Below, piece by piece: positions 1 to 12,285 of a stretch of 64,000 nt of DNA. A program made the position numbers and the translations under genes. The notes below the pieces were generated by a model that made no database searches, was not told where the DNA came from, and saw nothing but the letters and a program-made list of their open reading frames with translations. Each line of letters opens with the position of its first letter. Position 1 is the first letter of the stretch. This DNA is from Lactarius indigo. Its lineage: Eukaryota; Basidiomycota; Agaricomycetes; Russulales; Russulaceae. The stretch is taken from positions 35,875 through 99,874 of the forward strand of contig JAFKAC010000165.1 in the NCBI GenBank assembly GCA_025766275.1, written 5' to 3'.

Positions 1-1
1 C

Positions 2-616
2 CTGGATGAGCCAGAAACGTTTGACAAGTGGAAACGGGCAACACTCCGTCAACAACGTAATTACATTCACATCCGAGCCCAGGTGGACGAATACAAGGAT
101 ACCAAGCCAAGGAAGACGAGCAATGCCGGATGGACCGTTCCCCAAAACCTCGCAAACCCTTGGGCCATGGACACCTCCGCAGATCGAACGAAAGCGAGAC
201 TAGCAGGATCGGAGGAGATCGACTATGGTAAGCCGCCTTATATGGGCTTACCCCCCTTCCCACCAAGGGGAGGGCCTGGGGCGAGGGGGCGAGGGAGAGG
301 AGGATTGCGACGAGACCTAAGGACGGTGTTGTGTTATAATTGCAACGCTCTGGGTCATCTCTCACGAAATTGCCCCCATCCCAGACAGCCACGACAATGG
401 CAACCACAGAATGCCGGACCTTCCAACACCCGAGTAGCGGAAACCGACTACTACACGCAAGAAACACCACTGGCCCAAATACAGGCCGCTTCAACTAGCA
501 AGACTGCCAAAGAATGAGCCAAAGAGTGGCTTACCGGAGTCGCGAATGCACCCGACGAAGTTAAAGACCTGATATTGCAGGACTTATGGGGAAAAGAGGG
601 TTTTCGGAGCGCCTGA
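2..616 (+). pseudogene. Ty3 element C gag, C-terminal part
   Basis: The reading frame enters from the left edge at base 2 and encodes the end of a retrotransposon Gag. First comes the tail of the capsid-like region (DEPETFDKWKRAT, matching DDPITFDDWKRAV in element B). A Gly/Arg/Pro-rich stretch follows (PPFPPRGGPGARGRGRGG), then one CCHC zinc knuckle CYNCNALGHLSRNC near 331-372, which would bind genomic RNA in the particle. An in-frame TGA at 515-517 stands where element B reads through; the original stop is TGA at 614-616, just after the frameshift signal. The TGA at 515 is best explained as a mutated CGA. Gag and pol overlap, with pol in the -1 frame. Confidence 0.85.
589..604 (+). promoter_or_regulatory. 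Candidate -1 ribosomal frameshift site between gag and pol (element C)
   Basis: Two XXXYYYZ heptamers lie in the gag frame: G GGA AAA at 589-595 and G GGT TTT at 598-604. They sit 10-19 nt before the gag stop at 614. The pol frame (-1) is open from here into the protease. The second heptamer is also present in elements A (26602-26608) and B (19311-19317) in the same register. That conservation, together with the -1 relation of pol to gag in all three copies, supports programmed frameshifting. No test of a downstream RNA structure was possible. Confidence 0.6.
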
Positions 617-3600
617 ACCCATCGGCCTGGGTGAGGGCATTAAATTGTAATTCTGTAATCATGATGCACTTTCGTTCTCTTCGAATTCCAGTCTCGATAC
701 GCATGAATTACCAAATGGCCGACATAAGAGCATTGGTGGACTCAGGAGCCACCAACAACTTCATACATCCAAGATTCATAAAAAAGATGGGTATCGGCAT
801 GCAGCCACTGGCCCAGCCGCGAAAAATTTGGAATATTGATCAAACAGAAAACAAAGCTGGGTCCATCACTCACTTCACCGATCTTGATGTATACGCCAAA
901 GGATATCACAGAACAATGCGATTCCTCATAACAGACCTTGGAACCGAGGAAGTCGTGTTAGGATACCCATGGTTGGCAACCTACGAACCAACAATCAACT
1001 GGCGGGACGCAGCAGTACATGAAGAAGTTATGCCGGTGGTAATCAGTACACAGGACAGTGTCCACCAACATACTGTTATTGCCGCTGCCCTCACTCACGA
1101 TCAGAAAGACACAATAGTCACAGACTTAGAAGAAGAGGATGCGTACCTACACGCCACCACGTCCACCGAATTAGCGATTCAAGCGAAGAGGGAGGAACCA
1201 CCCGTGGAACTACCAGCAGTTTATCAAGCGTTCCAGAAGCTTTTCAACGAAGAAGCGTCTCAATGCTTCCCTCCCGCTAGGCCGTGGGATCACGCCATTG
1301 ACTTTAAACCTAATACCCCGTCAGCAATAGACTGCAAGATATACCCGTTAACGCAAGAAGAGGAGGGCAAGCTTAAAGAGTTTCTGGACGAAAAACTCAG
1401 ACAGGGATACTTACGCCCTTCCATCTCCCCGTACGCATCGTCATTCTTCTTCGTTAAAAAAAAGGACGGAAAACTACGCCCAGTACAGGATTACTGGATA
1501 ATCAATTCCCATACCATATGCAATCAATATCCTCTTCCACTCATTCAAGACCTCATCTACAACCTCAGCAATGCACACATCTACACCAAACTCGACATTC
1601 GCTGGGGGTATAACAACATCCGTATACGAGATGGCGACCAGGAAAAAGCGGCCTTCAAGACCAAATTTGGTCTCTTTGAACCAATGGTCATGTTCTTTGG
1701 CCTTACAAATTCACCCGCAACCTTTCAGACGATGATGAACCACATCTATCAGGATACCATTGCCAAACATGAACTCCGTGGCACCGTTATCTGGGTGTAC
1801 ATGGACGACATCGGGATCGCGACATGCAAAGGTCATGACTCTGCGGACCACATTGCCGCAGTCACAGACGTCCTTCGCGTTGCCCAAGAACACAACCTAT
1901 ACTTTAAGCTCGAGAAGTGCCTCTTCCACCAACCTCGGATGGATTACCTGGGGGTAATCCTTGAAAAGGGGGTAACTTGCATGGATCTGGTAAAAGTTTG
2001 GGGTATTAAAGACTGGCCGACGCCAACGAAAGTCAGGGACATATGCTCTTTCCTGGGTTTCTGCAACTTTTACCGCTTATTCATCTGAGGTTTCGCCACA
2101 CACGCCCGACCGTTAAACCGACTCACAAGAAAGGATACTGAATGGCGATGGACAGAAGAAGAAGATCGCGCGTTTAAAACACTCAAACGTCTCGTTACTG
2201 AAGAACCAGTGCTGGCACACCCCAACCTACAGGAACAGTTTGAGCTAGAGGTTGACGCCTCAGGGTTCACGGTGGGTGCAGTTCCTCTGCAAAAGAAATA
2301 TGACGGGCGCAAGCACCCAATAGGATACTATTCTGCAACGCTGAACGAAGCAGAACGTAATTACGACATCTACGACTTGGAACTTCTCGCCATCGTAAAA
2401 GCCCTCCGGCACTGGTGCCCCCTGCTCGCAGGATCACCACATAAGATCAAAATATTCTCAGACCATTTGAACCTGCAGTACTGGAAGACACCGCAAAAGA
2501 TCAGTTGACGAGTCGCTCGGGAAGTGCTGGAACTGATGGAATACGACTTCAAAATCCATCATATCAAAGGGAAGAATAACGGTAGAGCGGATGTGCTATC
2601 AAGATGACCGGATTACGATCAGGGGGAGGAGGATAACCAAGGTGTGGTCGTCCTACCTCCGGAAGTAATTATACGAGCCACTAATGCTGCACGCACACTG
2701 GAAATACATCCTATGATGCAACAACCGAGGCGACGACAAGACCCTGCTATAATCAAAACCTGGGTCGACGCCCATCACCTTAAGAAGATAGAAGGAGAAT
2801 GGTATAAGGACGGACGATTGGTGGTCACGGGACCCATGGCAATGTATCGGGCCATCATACAAGATCATCATGACCCGCCAGTACACGGACACCCTGGAAT
2901 AAGCAGGACGCAACGAATCGTAGAACGACACCACTGGTGGCCGAACATGTGCCGGGATGTATATGAGTATGTCATGGGATGCGCTGACTGCCAACGGAAT
3001 AAAGTCAATACCAGACCGACCTGCGCCCCATTACATCCAATTACCACTGTCACGAATGCCCCTCCTTTCCACACCATCGCCCTGGACTTTATCACCAAGC
3101 TACCGATCTCACAGTCGTACGACAGCATTCTGACCGTCACCGATCACGATTGTAGCAAGGCATCTATATTCATCCCATGCAATGAGGAGATCACGGCTGA
3201 AGGGACCGCCATCCTGTACGTCAATCATGTGTTCAGACGATTCGGACTACCATGTAAAATCATCAGTGATTGCGACCCCCAATTTACCTCTAAATTCACA
3301 CAGGAAGTATGTCGCATACTGGGCATCCAACAGAACATTTCCACGGCGTATCACCTGCGCACGGACGGACAGTCTGAGCGAACCAATCAGTGGCTCAAGC
3401 AGTATCTGCGATTCTGGGCCAACGAGCGTCAAGATAACTGGGTGGAGTATCTCCCCATAGCAGAATTCACTCACAACAATTGGCCCCATGAGCACACAAG
3501 ACAATCACCGTTCATGCTTCTAATGGGGTATAACCCGACAGCTGATTGGACGGATAAGCCATCCCCAATTCCAAATGTGATCACCAGACTGACACAACTA

Positions 3601-5279
3601 AAGGAAGCGCGCCAGCTGGCCCAGGACCTTATCAAAAAGGCACAAGATAGCTGGGTCCGGCATAAAGATACCCCGCACTATCAAGTTGGTGACCAGGTAT
3701 GGTTGGAAGGGAAGCATCTATGGACCAATCAGCCCATGGCAAAACTGGCGGCGCGACGCCACGGACCGTTTAAAGTGATCCAGGTGATGTCCCCTTACAA
3801 TTACCGCCTTGAACTTCCCACGCAGTGGAGCATCCACCCAGTGTTCCACATTGACCTTCTCACACTGTATAAGAATACAACCTTTCACGGCGAAAACTTC
3901 TCATGCCCGCCACCGGATCTTGTAGAAGGCGAGGAGGAATACGAGGTCGAGGCCATTCTGGACTCCTGGCATTTCGGGAGAAGAAAGAGATTGCAATATC
4001 TCATCAAATGGAAGGGGTACCCAGACTCGGAGAATCAGTGGGTCGACAAGGATGACGTGTTCACTCCGGAAGTGATAAAGAAATATCAAGCGGACCGGAC
4101 AGCCATACGACACCTTAAAAGCCAGGTCAAGGACGATCAAGACATGTCACCACAGCGATCCTCCTCGACCAAGTTGCACAAGACACCGCCAACCTCCTCG
4201 AAGACGACCAAGAAACCATGGTTCCACAGGTCCAGCTCACTCCATACACACCTGCAAACATGCGAACGGGGCATATCACCGCTCAAGAGTGGGCTAATGT
4301 CCTACAGAGGTTCCCCGACCTGACTCACCAGCCCGATGACGAGCAGCAGCATGCCGTCCCTCACATCTTCCGAGACGACAACGGCAATTGAGAACCCATT
4401 GCCGTCATCCCCCCAGGTGATGACCTCATCGGTACACGGGGAATCCTCCCCGCTGACCGACCCCTCGAAGACCCAACTGGAGTTAGAAGCAGCGGAGGAT
4501 TGGCGGAGGGTGGCAAAGGCGTGGGCCGACGAACAACTGCGCTTAGTGCAGAAGAGGTTGAGCGAGTTGCGGCAGCGCAGGCAGCGCTCCCTAACGACGA
4601 GGCTCACGCTGACGACGAGGATTACTACCCGGTCAGACACCCCCTCCTTCGAACGCACAGCCACCCTACTAATTCCCGAATCACTCCATGGCTCGTTCAC
4701 ACCGATGGAACCACCATGTCTCGAGGACATGTGCAACTGCCTGGCGTCACATTTCACACCCCCATTATGCACGACAACGACCCCACGCAGGTCCTTGTGC
4801 CTGAGGGGTTCAGGGCGAATCGACAGCCCCATTACATTCATTTCCCCATCACTGGACCCAACAGCGTAGAGAGGAACGCCAGTCATATCCAGATTGTCGG
4901 AGGTGCGAATTCCTTTGTACTGGGGCTCATCCCAGGCTCTCCTCATCTCTACGGCAAACCCCTCTACGCCTTCCCGATGCTATCGGCTGCGGGACACGCC
5001 TTCATTGCCCACGAGGACTTGGTCATCCTTGCATCCGACAAAATCACGGACCGCGCCCTACACCGCATCGGGGATGAGTCCCTGACTGCAGAGGTGACGC
5101 GTTATCGGGCAGCCGCGTATGAAGAAGAGCGGCTTGCTGCCTGCATTTGCCAACTCCAGGCCATGCGGCTGTCGGTGAGGGACAATAAGAGGGACTGCAT
5201 CTACTGGCTGGAGAGGGCTAACATATTCGAGAGGATCAGTGACGAGCAGTCCACTTGGACGGCACGAGACTTTCGGTGA
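604..5279 (+). pseudogene. Ty3 element C pol polyprotein (PR-RT-RH-IN-chromodomain-extension), disrupted
   Basis: Domains in order: aspartic protease with VDSGATNNF near 736-762; reverse transcriptase with the catalytic YMDD at 1798-1809; RNase H (VDASG near 2250, DLELLA near 2375, SDHLNLQYW near 2459); integrase with its HHCC zinc domain (HGHPG ... CADCQRNK, about 2884-3003) and D-D-E core (ALDF near 3080, SDCDP near 3268, SERTNQW near 3375); a chromodomain (YEVEAILDS ... [13 protein letters not shown], about 3940-4040) that in this class targets integration to modified histones. A C-terminal extension of about 380 residues follows to TGA 5277-5279. In-frame TGA codons occur at 2086, 2506, 2605 and 4389, each where relatives encode Arg. 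Frame is lost near 4120-4145 compared with element B. It is not functional as read. Confidence 0.9.
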
Positions 5280-5296
5280 GTCTGGGGTCTCACGCT

Positions 5297-5309
5297 AAAA
5301 AGGGGGTGA
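5297..5309 (+). other. Polypurine tract of element C
   Basis: AAAAAGGGGGTGA lies directly before the 3' LTR. Near-identical tracts precede the 3' LTRs of element B (24055-24066) and element A (31942-31953). In LTR retrotransposons this tract primes plus-strand DNA synthesis. Confidence 0.8.
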
Positions 5310-5763
5310 TGTTACGGTCGCGCGCATTGAACCCTTACTGTACCGGTTGTGGCTACGGTGGTAAGGTAGATTAGTCACGGACTCGGGGTTTACGATCGGT
5401 GTTAGGAGTTGAAGGATGACTCAATCCTAGTACAGGTAGTAGTAGTATTAGGATTGCGCTACTTACGCGATACGTTGGACGCTACTTTACTGTGACTCAT
5501 AGCAGCGCTTGAAAGCCTGCTCCTCTTGTATTTAAGATAGCTGCAGAAGACCAAGAAACGCCATCTTGGTCTTCTTCAATCATCACTTCTTGTACTCCTC
5601 CTTTCGCTCTTGTTACTACTCTGTCAGAGTAGAGTATCACCAAGATCCTAGTGTCTTCGTACATCTAGAAGTTGCCTTCGTGCCATACGCCTTTGGTGTG
5701 ATTAACTAAGTTACAGTTGCCTTTAACGAGCTCAAGTCGAGCTAACGTCGTGACGGCGTTACA
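5310..5763 (+). repeat. 3' LTR of element C (454 bp)
   Basis: It begins TGTTAC after the polypurine tract and ends GTTACA. It keeps the landmarks of the LTRs of A and B: the CCCTTACTGTACCGGTTG block near its start, a TATA-like TATTTAAGATAG near 5529, and the hairpin GAAGACCAAGA..ATCTTGGTCTTC (about 5546-5575). Its right copy of the TSD would be TGGTT (5764-5768); the left copy is outside the window. Confidence 0.88.
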
Positions 5764-6637
5764 TGGTTGGGGCAATTTCTGCTTTCCTTTCTGTTTGCTG
5801 ACTTGTCTTCTGTGTTCTGACCAGTTATAGGTTGGGACCGTTTGTGGCGTTGATTGGAGTTTTAGTCCCCACAAATGAGGTCCATCGACTCAAGCGTTTG
5901 TATACGTGTACCAGCCGGTATTCTCGTAGAATGTTTCGTACCAAGAGTTTTCTTCCTCGAAGTATTTGACATTGAGGGCTGGACTGGGGTCGCATCGGAC
6001 GATATATCCTTGTCCCTGTATCCAATTTATGCCACCAGTTACTATGTCAGTTAGGTTATCAATGTTCCGTCATATAACAAGTCTTTTCACTGTCGGATCT
6101 CCATCTGCTGGTGCTGGTTCTATGCACATGTGATTTTGTTCGTGTGCCACATTGACTACACGTCCTGTTGAGGACTGCCTGTGTCGATGCTGGTTATCTG
6201 GGAATGCCTTTCAACGCCTTGTTCTGTGGCAAGGTAAGAGATGGTGTACTCTTATGTTACAGTTCCAAGGGACCGTCCGGGTTCTCTATGGAGCTGAGCT
6301 CAATGTTCGGGTAGAGTCAGAACTTGCTGTTCTTTAGCAAGTCTAGTTTGGGGGTACTTGTGTCACTCAAGGAGTTCACAAGTGAGTGGAAAGGAGACAA
6401 GGTACTTGGTATTCAAGAACTAAGAGTACACAAGGAATTGTGCTACTCTTTGTGCTACTTCTTATAGTTGTACATACTGTTGTTTTTCGGGACTGTTTTC
6501 TATGAGCCACGTCACACAGGCTGACGTGTCAACTACTACATGGCAATGGCACCATAAGGTGTGCTTATTGCAAGATGGAAACTTCTGTAAAACTTTTGAG
6601 GGTCAATTCTTCAACACTCACCGCATGATGTGACATC
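5764..6637. other. Stretch between the Ty3 LTR and the recognisable Copia gag, no gene assigned
   Basis: About 870 bp without a convincing coding region. It probably contains the 5' part of the Copia element that follows (leader and possibly its 5' LTR), but I could not find a matching second LTR or a primer-binding site, so the element boundary is unknown. Confidence 0.4.
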
Positions 6638-8669
6638 ATGATGTCACGTGACCATGACATTCCCGATTCCACTGCAGTCCGCCTGAAGACTCTTACCTCC
6701 GTCAAGGAATGCTGGGACAAAGTTAAATCTGAGTTTAGCATCAAGAGTCAGTATGTGGAAACCGATCTGCTTACTGCATTTTCCAAGATGCGCTGCCCGC
6801 GTGGCAGGGAAGTTCACATGTTCCATGGCCAGATGCGCTTCAAGTGCGAGGAGCTCGCGGTGGTTGGTGTCACTATGGGAGAGAAGGAGTACCACTCAGC
6901 CATCATCAAAGCCCTCCCAGAGGAAATGTCAAAGTTTGCCTCTGGTTTACTCACCGCAGCACGTGTGCTTTCCCCTACCACTTCCATTGATCCCAACACT
7001 CTCATAGATCACATCTTGGAGGAAGCTGATAGGTTAGTGGCAAGACTCAAGCATCACGGTGGTGCATCTGGGAAAGGGAAGCAACCCTAGACCCAGGACA
7101 AAGCAATGGCAGTGACCCAGGGAGATGCAGGGAAGAAGCATTGTAAGGGCAAGCCTGGGCACTGGGCACACAAGTGCCAGTCACCTAAGAAAGAAAACCA
7201 AAACCAAAACCAAAGTCAGTTGCAAGCACAGTCATCAGGGCAGACAAGTCAGAACCAGCTGCTGACATACCAGAGTGCAACCATAGTCCAGGAACAAGCC
7301 TGTCGGATTGGCCAATGCTGTGGCCATGTCCAAAGAAGACCCTGAAGGCTGGCAGTCTGTCAAGCTGGATGGGTGTTGGTTGGCTGTGTTTGTCAGCAAT
7401 GTCCTGGAGCTACCTGAAGCCGTTGTTTCCACTCAACAGTGCGAAGAGACAGGGGCGAGCGCTGCATTGTCTGGCGGGCTTGCAGCAGCTGTGATCATGC
7501 AGGTCAAGGAGGAAAAACATACCCAAGTTGAGCTCTATGACTCCGGCACCATGCACCATATTTCCCCCTACTGTGATGACTTCGTGACTTATCGCTTGCT
7601 GGACCCCCCACTCTTCCTGAATGCAGCTAACGGTCAGCAGTTCCCAGCTGTGGGCACAGGGAGTATGATCATCAACGTGCCTAACAGCAGTGAGCAGTCT
7701 GAGCTTACCCTTGAGAATGTGTTGCATGCACCATCTGTGGGCTATACTCTGGTCTCACTTGGGGCACTAGATGGCCTAGGCTACCGTGTTGCTATCAGTG
7801 GAGGCCATCTTGAAATCCTGTCACATACTGGCGACCATCTTGCCCATGTTGCGCGTTCACCATGAGGACTATACCACATCTTGCATGAAGGGGATGGTGG
7901 CTATGCTCGTGGAGGGTGGACTTGTCACCAGGATCACACTCGACCCAACTTCGCAGGAAGAGCATTGCAAGGCATGCATTTTCGTGTGCACCACCCAGCA
8001 GTCTATCTATCCCTAGGTTCTGAGTCAGTCCCCAAGCCCAGTGTTTTGGTGATGAAATCTACACCAATGTCTGGGGCCCCACCCCAGTGGTGACCTGGCA
8101 CAGGAGGCACTACTTTGTCACCTTCACAGATGATGCGATGCGCTATACACTCACCTACCTCCTCATCGCCAAGAGCAATGTCCTCACCTTCTACCGCCAG
8201 TTTGAGGCATGGGCAAAGACCCAAAATCACTTTGAAGCAATCAAAGTCTTGCACTCCGACTACGGAGGGGAGTACCTGAGTGATGAGTTTGACACTCACC
8301 TTGCAGCCGCTGGCACTGCCCAGCACCTCACCATCCATGACACTCCGCAGCTGAACAGCATCACGGAGCACCTCAACTGTACCCTTGTCAAAAAGGTACG
8401 TGTGCTGCTGCACATGGCTGGTCTTCCCCAGAGCATGTGGGGGGAGGCTTTGTGGCATTCAACTTGGCTGAAGAATCGCACCTCCACGTGTGCACTTGGC
8501 GGCTGGACACCTTGGCAGGCTTTGTATGGGAGCCCACCCAACTTGTCTAGGCTGAAGCAGTTCGGGGAACTGGTCTGGGTCCATGATGTGGATGGGTCCA
8601 AGTTGGATCCATGTGCATGTGAGGGCCAATGGATCGGCTTCAATACCAAGTTGCACAGTCACTGTGTGT
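6638..8669 (+). pseudogene. Ty1/Copia retrotransposon fragment: gag, protease, integrase; RT and RNase H missing
   Basis: The gag part (6638 to about 7190) contains a UBN2-type region and a damaged zinc knuckle (KHCKGKPGHWAHKC, first Cys lost). The protease part has the Copia-type YDSGTMHHI near 7539 and ENVLHAPSVGY near 7713. The integrase core is in another frame and shows TFTDDAMR near 8122, LHSDYGGEY near 8250 and NSITEHLN near 8354, giving a D-D-E-like set. It then reads LPQSMWGEALW and ends at WIGFNTKLHSHC, where a solo LTR of another family starts. Frame changes occur around 7310 and 7870-8090, with a TGA at 7863. Everything 3' of integrase is absent, so this is a dead fragment. Confidence 0.85.
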
Positions 8670-9254
8670 TGTTACGATTTTCCCGGACTCGTTCTTTCTT
8701 ACATCACTGTTTCCTTCCCCAATACTATACGAGCCCTGTACGATTACGCAGACTTTACAATTACCCGGTTCCTATCGCGCGCCCTACTTATCGATGCTCC
8801 CTTCTGATAAAGTTTGACATGTGCTAGTTTCCATTGTGTTCCCAATCATGCGCGGTCCCGCGTGATTTGCCTTTGTTCTCAGAACGATGTCCCTTTGTTC
8901 TTCTTATGTCTCCTCCATTGTTCCCAGACTGGCGATGGCACCATCTGTTCGTGACAACCTCACTAGCCATTATCTATTTAAGCCTAGCCCTACCTAGCTT
9001 GTACGGTAGACTAGACTTCTTGTGTAATAACTACACTTGTCTAACACAGAACGCCTTCGTGCTTTCCTTGTCTCAAGAACCTCCCTTCGCCTTCGCTAGA
9101 CCTTCGAGTCTTAGCCCTCCTCTACGATCCAAGTGACCCTCGTCCTTGTGATCCTTGTGCACCACTCTACTGAAGCTGAGCCATAGAGCTTGCGCTACCG
9201 TTGTCCAACTGACTTGGTACAGGTCGTACCCTACGCCCCTGTAGTGGCGTAACA
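8670..9254 (+). repeat. Solo LTR, family LTR2, copy a (585 bp)
   Basis: It starts TGTTACGATTTTCCCGGACT and ends GTGGCGTAACA. Related copies lie at 25966-26533 (plus) and 29701-30290 (minus). It contains a TATA-like TCTATTTAAG near 8973. The flanking pentamers differ (TGTGT before, CAAAG after), so unlike the other two copies it has no visible TSD, and the Copia sequence does not resume on its right side. No internal region of this family is present in the window. Confidence 0.8.
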
Positions 9255-10206
9255 CAAAGCCTGGCTCGAAGCCTTCAAATACATGAATTCTTTAATACAA
9301 GAGCTCAGGCGTTCAGCGATGATATAAGCATGATTTGTCATGGAAATTATATAATGTATGGTCACAGTCACATCCCGACCAAGCCAGTCGAGCCCAACAG
9401 CGAAAAAAAATGGGTCCATACCCGTTTTTATTTTTGGCAGGGCGGTCGGGCGCGACATTGCCATGGTCAGGTGCGACCAACTGCACCGAACAGTCATGTT
9501 GCTGGGACCAACAAATAAAAAACAAATCTTTTTTTTTGGCTGATGCCAGGCCTGACAAACCGTGCACCGGACGGGCTCTTAGCCACTGAAATTTGCAGCA
9601 GAATTTACCCTTAGTCAGTGCACATTGTGCATATAGGCTCTGCTGAGCCTTAACAGTATCTCATGTTCACCCCATCATCTCCCTCTAAGCTTTCTTCACA
9701 CCTGCTTTCAACCCCTGTCTTCTGGCCCCCATCATAACTTCCTGTTGAATGATAGTGAGTTATCACAGATACCCTTCTAGCAGGGCTTTGAAAGATATTG
9801 CCCTTTCAGCAGCCCTTTAAAAGATTTATGTAGGCCATGCCCACTAGCTGAGAAAACCCCTTCCCAGCTTCTGTTCCTTTTGCCACTTCCAGAAGCTAAG
9901 GAGGGGCCCAAAAAACAACTTGTATTCTTTCTCATGACTGCATGAGCTGCATGGAAAAGTAATATACTTCTATAAAATACCTGGCCAGCTAAACAATGTA
10001 TATCATTGTATACTGGGGGTTGTAAAGGCCCACAAAGAGCAGGGCACCAAAAAAAATTAAAAATTTCAGGGAATTGACCCCTCTTAGGATGTTGCAACAG
10101 TGGTTTAGCAGCATTGCCACAATTATATTTTGAAGCACCCACACATGTACCCACTAAGCCATAGGGAAAAACTAACAAAACACATGATTTTTTGGGTGTT
10201 TAATAC
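9255..10206. other. No supported gene
   Basis: About 950 bp of AT-rich DNA with short homopolymers. A 133-codon open frame on the minus strand (9777-10178) has no recognisable domain. It is the 3' flank of the glycosyltransferase gene; nothing else is supported. Confidence 0.5.
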
Positions 10207-11796
10207 CTATTGTTCATTCATAGTGTTGGGATGCTCTGCTTCAAAGCGTTGATCCGCAAATAGCGGGTCGATAAAGACTTGGATATCCACTGTCGAGCTG
10301 GCAGAGCCGCGATTTAACCAGAGCCACTTGAAACCGACGTGGTAATCAATGGCGGGCTTCCAGCGTTTCGTAAGGCTGTCTTCTGGATTAGACCAGCCGG
10401 CCCAGTTGAAGTAGACATCATGTAGACAATTGCTGTGGAAAAGCAGGCAAAAAGTAACGTTAGTCCGTCATCATAAGTTCATGCGAACCAAGATACCGAA
10501 AGATTACGCACAAGTGGACTAACTTTGGAAAGACGACTTGTCCCTGGTATGGAGTGCCTTGCAGGTGGTTCATCGCCCTGCTTTCTTCGTCCTCAGATGT
10601 GTCGTCGTTACCGAGGCCTGTCATGTACATATCCAACAAGCAGCTCGTCACCTCCCAATCATACACCAGTGGTCTGAATAGCTCGTTGCGGTTGCTCACG
10701 ATGGCCCACCAGTACCCTTGATCACCAAGCGCGACATTCAAGTACTGACCGTTCGGTCCTGGAGGTCCGAATAGCGCCTCAAAGGTAGGCGGTGAAAGCG
10801 CAGGCGGGAACAACCCGCTGCGGTCCGCCCGGTAAATGCTAGAATCCATCAGCCTCTCCGCCCGGAGCCTTCCAAGATGGAGTAGCATGATACACGAGCA
10901 TATGCGCGATGCGTGGTGCCAGTCTGGAGTGTCCTGATCTGGATGGCTGGGCATCGAGATGGACACCTCGGAGTCCCACTGGGAGAACTCCTCCCAGAGA
11001 AGTGCGGGATCTGTCAGGAAGAAGGCGTCGGTATCTACGTAGATGGCCTTCTCGACGTCATCTGTTAATATCTCGTGCAGGAACAACTTCATGAGACCAG
11101 CTAGAATCGACGATTTTGTTAGCAGCACTCGGACGAAAAACACCTGGATGGAAGCATACGAATGCCGGCGGAGTGATCCGTATTGATCCCCCCTTCCCTC
11201 GAAATCCGATCTAGCATACTCTGGAATGGCAACCGGTAAAATCGCACAGAGATGTTGTGTAGCGGATGTGTGAGAAGGCGGAATCGACTCTCCAGGTACG
11301 TTTGCGCGGCTTCGTCGCAAACAATGTGGAATTGGAGAGGTCGTGAAGTGTACATAATAGCGGACTGAAGAAGAGGCTGTGTTACGCGAGGCTACGATAT
11401 TGAAAAAAAAAATAAAAAATGAAGCACCTTCAAGAGGATCGCACCCTCCTCAGCCGTTGACTCCGAAAACATGACGAGTGCAAAGACCACCGGTTGCACC
11501 GGGGGCTCAACGATGACAGTCTTGGTTGTAGGGGGAGCTGTCCGAGTGACAGTGACAGTGAACGGAGGATAATCGACTTGCAATTCGGGCACGCATGCTA
11601 TCTGAGGATCGAGTGATTGGCAAGCTTGGGGATGTTTTTCGCCCAGAAGTTGCTGGGAAAAAAGTATGACGGAGGCAAAGGCTGCAACTAGAAGCAAGAA
11701 CGCCACACGCCGTATTCGAAAGAGCAACCTGCCTCCGTACCAGGAGTCATCGGGAGAATTGCGAGGATGATGGGGTATAGAACGGTGAGAGGTCAT
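10207..11796 (-). CDS. GT8/LARGE-like glycosyltransferase, paralogue 1
   Basis: Four exons (11796-11428, 11364-11160, 11100-10512, 10432-10207) give 462 residues. Introns of 63, 59 and 79 bp have GT-AG ends. Residues 26-45 form a single hydrophobic segment after a short Arg-rich N-terminus, as in a type II Golgi membrane protein. The luminal part has HSAGIPGLMKLFLHEIL, then YVDTDAFFLTDPALLW, whose DxD motif binds the metal and sugar nucleotide. WHHASRICSCIMLLHLGRLR and GDQGYWWAI follow, consistent with the GT8 domain of LARGE-type xylosyltransferases. Donor and acceptor are unknown. The C-terminus (EHPNTMNEQ) differs from the inverted paralogue at 44282-45866 exactly where their homology ends. 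It was probably copied with that gene; the exon pattern is shared. Confidence 0.85.
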
Positions 11797-12285
11797 CCGG
11801 CGAAACAACGCAAACTACAGATTTCCCACCAAAGGAGATAAGGCAGTGAGTAGGAGAAGGAAAGTAAGGACTTCGACAGTGTCTAGCTGTCCCGGCTCAC
11901 CCCCCGAAAAATCGGTCATTTGAAGGGCTCTCAAGGGTCCAAAAACGATCTCCTCGGGGAAGGCTTTCCCGCGCCGAACTCTCAAAAGAACCTAGGTTGT
12001 TGCCTCAGTCCCTCGCGAAATGGGGTCGCTATGGTGCCAACTTGTAATCAGGTAAACCCTTGGTCGCCTCGTCAGATCACACTCGGAGATAAGAAGTTGG
12101 ACTACCTTCACATTTCTCCGGGGATTTCCCGAGTAAATAAAGGGGCTGTCGGTTGTACGACATACTCGTTGGATGTCTTTCCAGCATTTGCCCTTCCTAT
12201 GATAAAGACTTGGAACTAGACCTTTGGAATTCGACGGCCGGGTTGTCGCGTGTTGACAGGAAGTTGTTGTTGCCGATGGGTTCAC
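11797..12285. other. Upstream region of glycosyltransferase paralogue 1
   Basis: No gene. About the first 150-250 bp upstream of the ATG resemble the region upstream of paralogue 2 (for example TTTGGTGGGAAA and TTTGCGTTGTTTCG on the coding strand), so the duplication includes the 5' UTR and probably part of the promoter. Confidence 0.55.

Larger units (their letters stand above)
1..5763 (+). mobile_element. Ty3/gypsy chromovirus 'element C', 5' truncated by the window edge
   Basis: An LTR retrotransposon whose 5' LTR and most of gag lie left of the window. Order seen: end of gag with a CCHC zinc knuckle, then pol in the -1 frame (protease, reverse transcriptase, RNase H, integrase, chromodomain, C-terminal extension), a polypurine tract and a 454-bp 3' LTR ending TTACA at 5763. 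It belongs to the same lineage as elements A and B further right but is more diverged, with a shorter LTR. It is inactive as read: in-frame TGA codons and at least one frame break interrupt the coding region. Confidence 0.93.

Noticed and set aside
9777..10178. 133-codon minus-strand frame with several Cys and His residues
   Set aside because: No metal-binding spacing or family match; the surrounding DNA is AT-rich and repeat-like.
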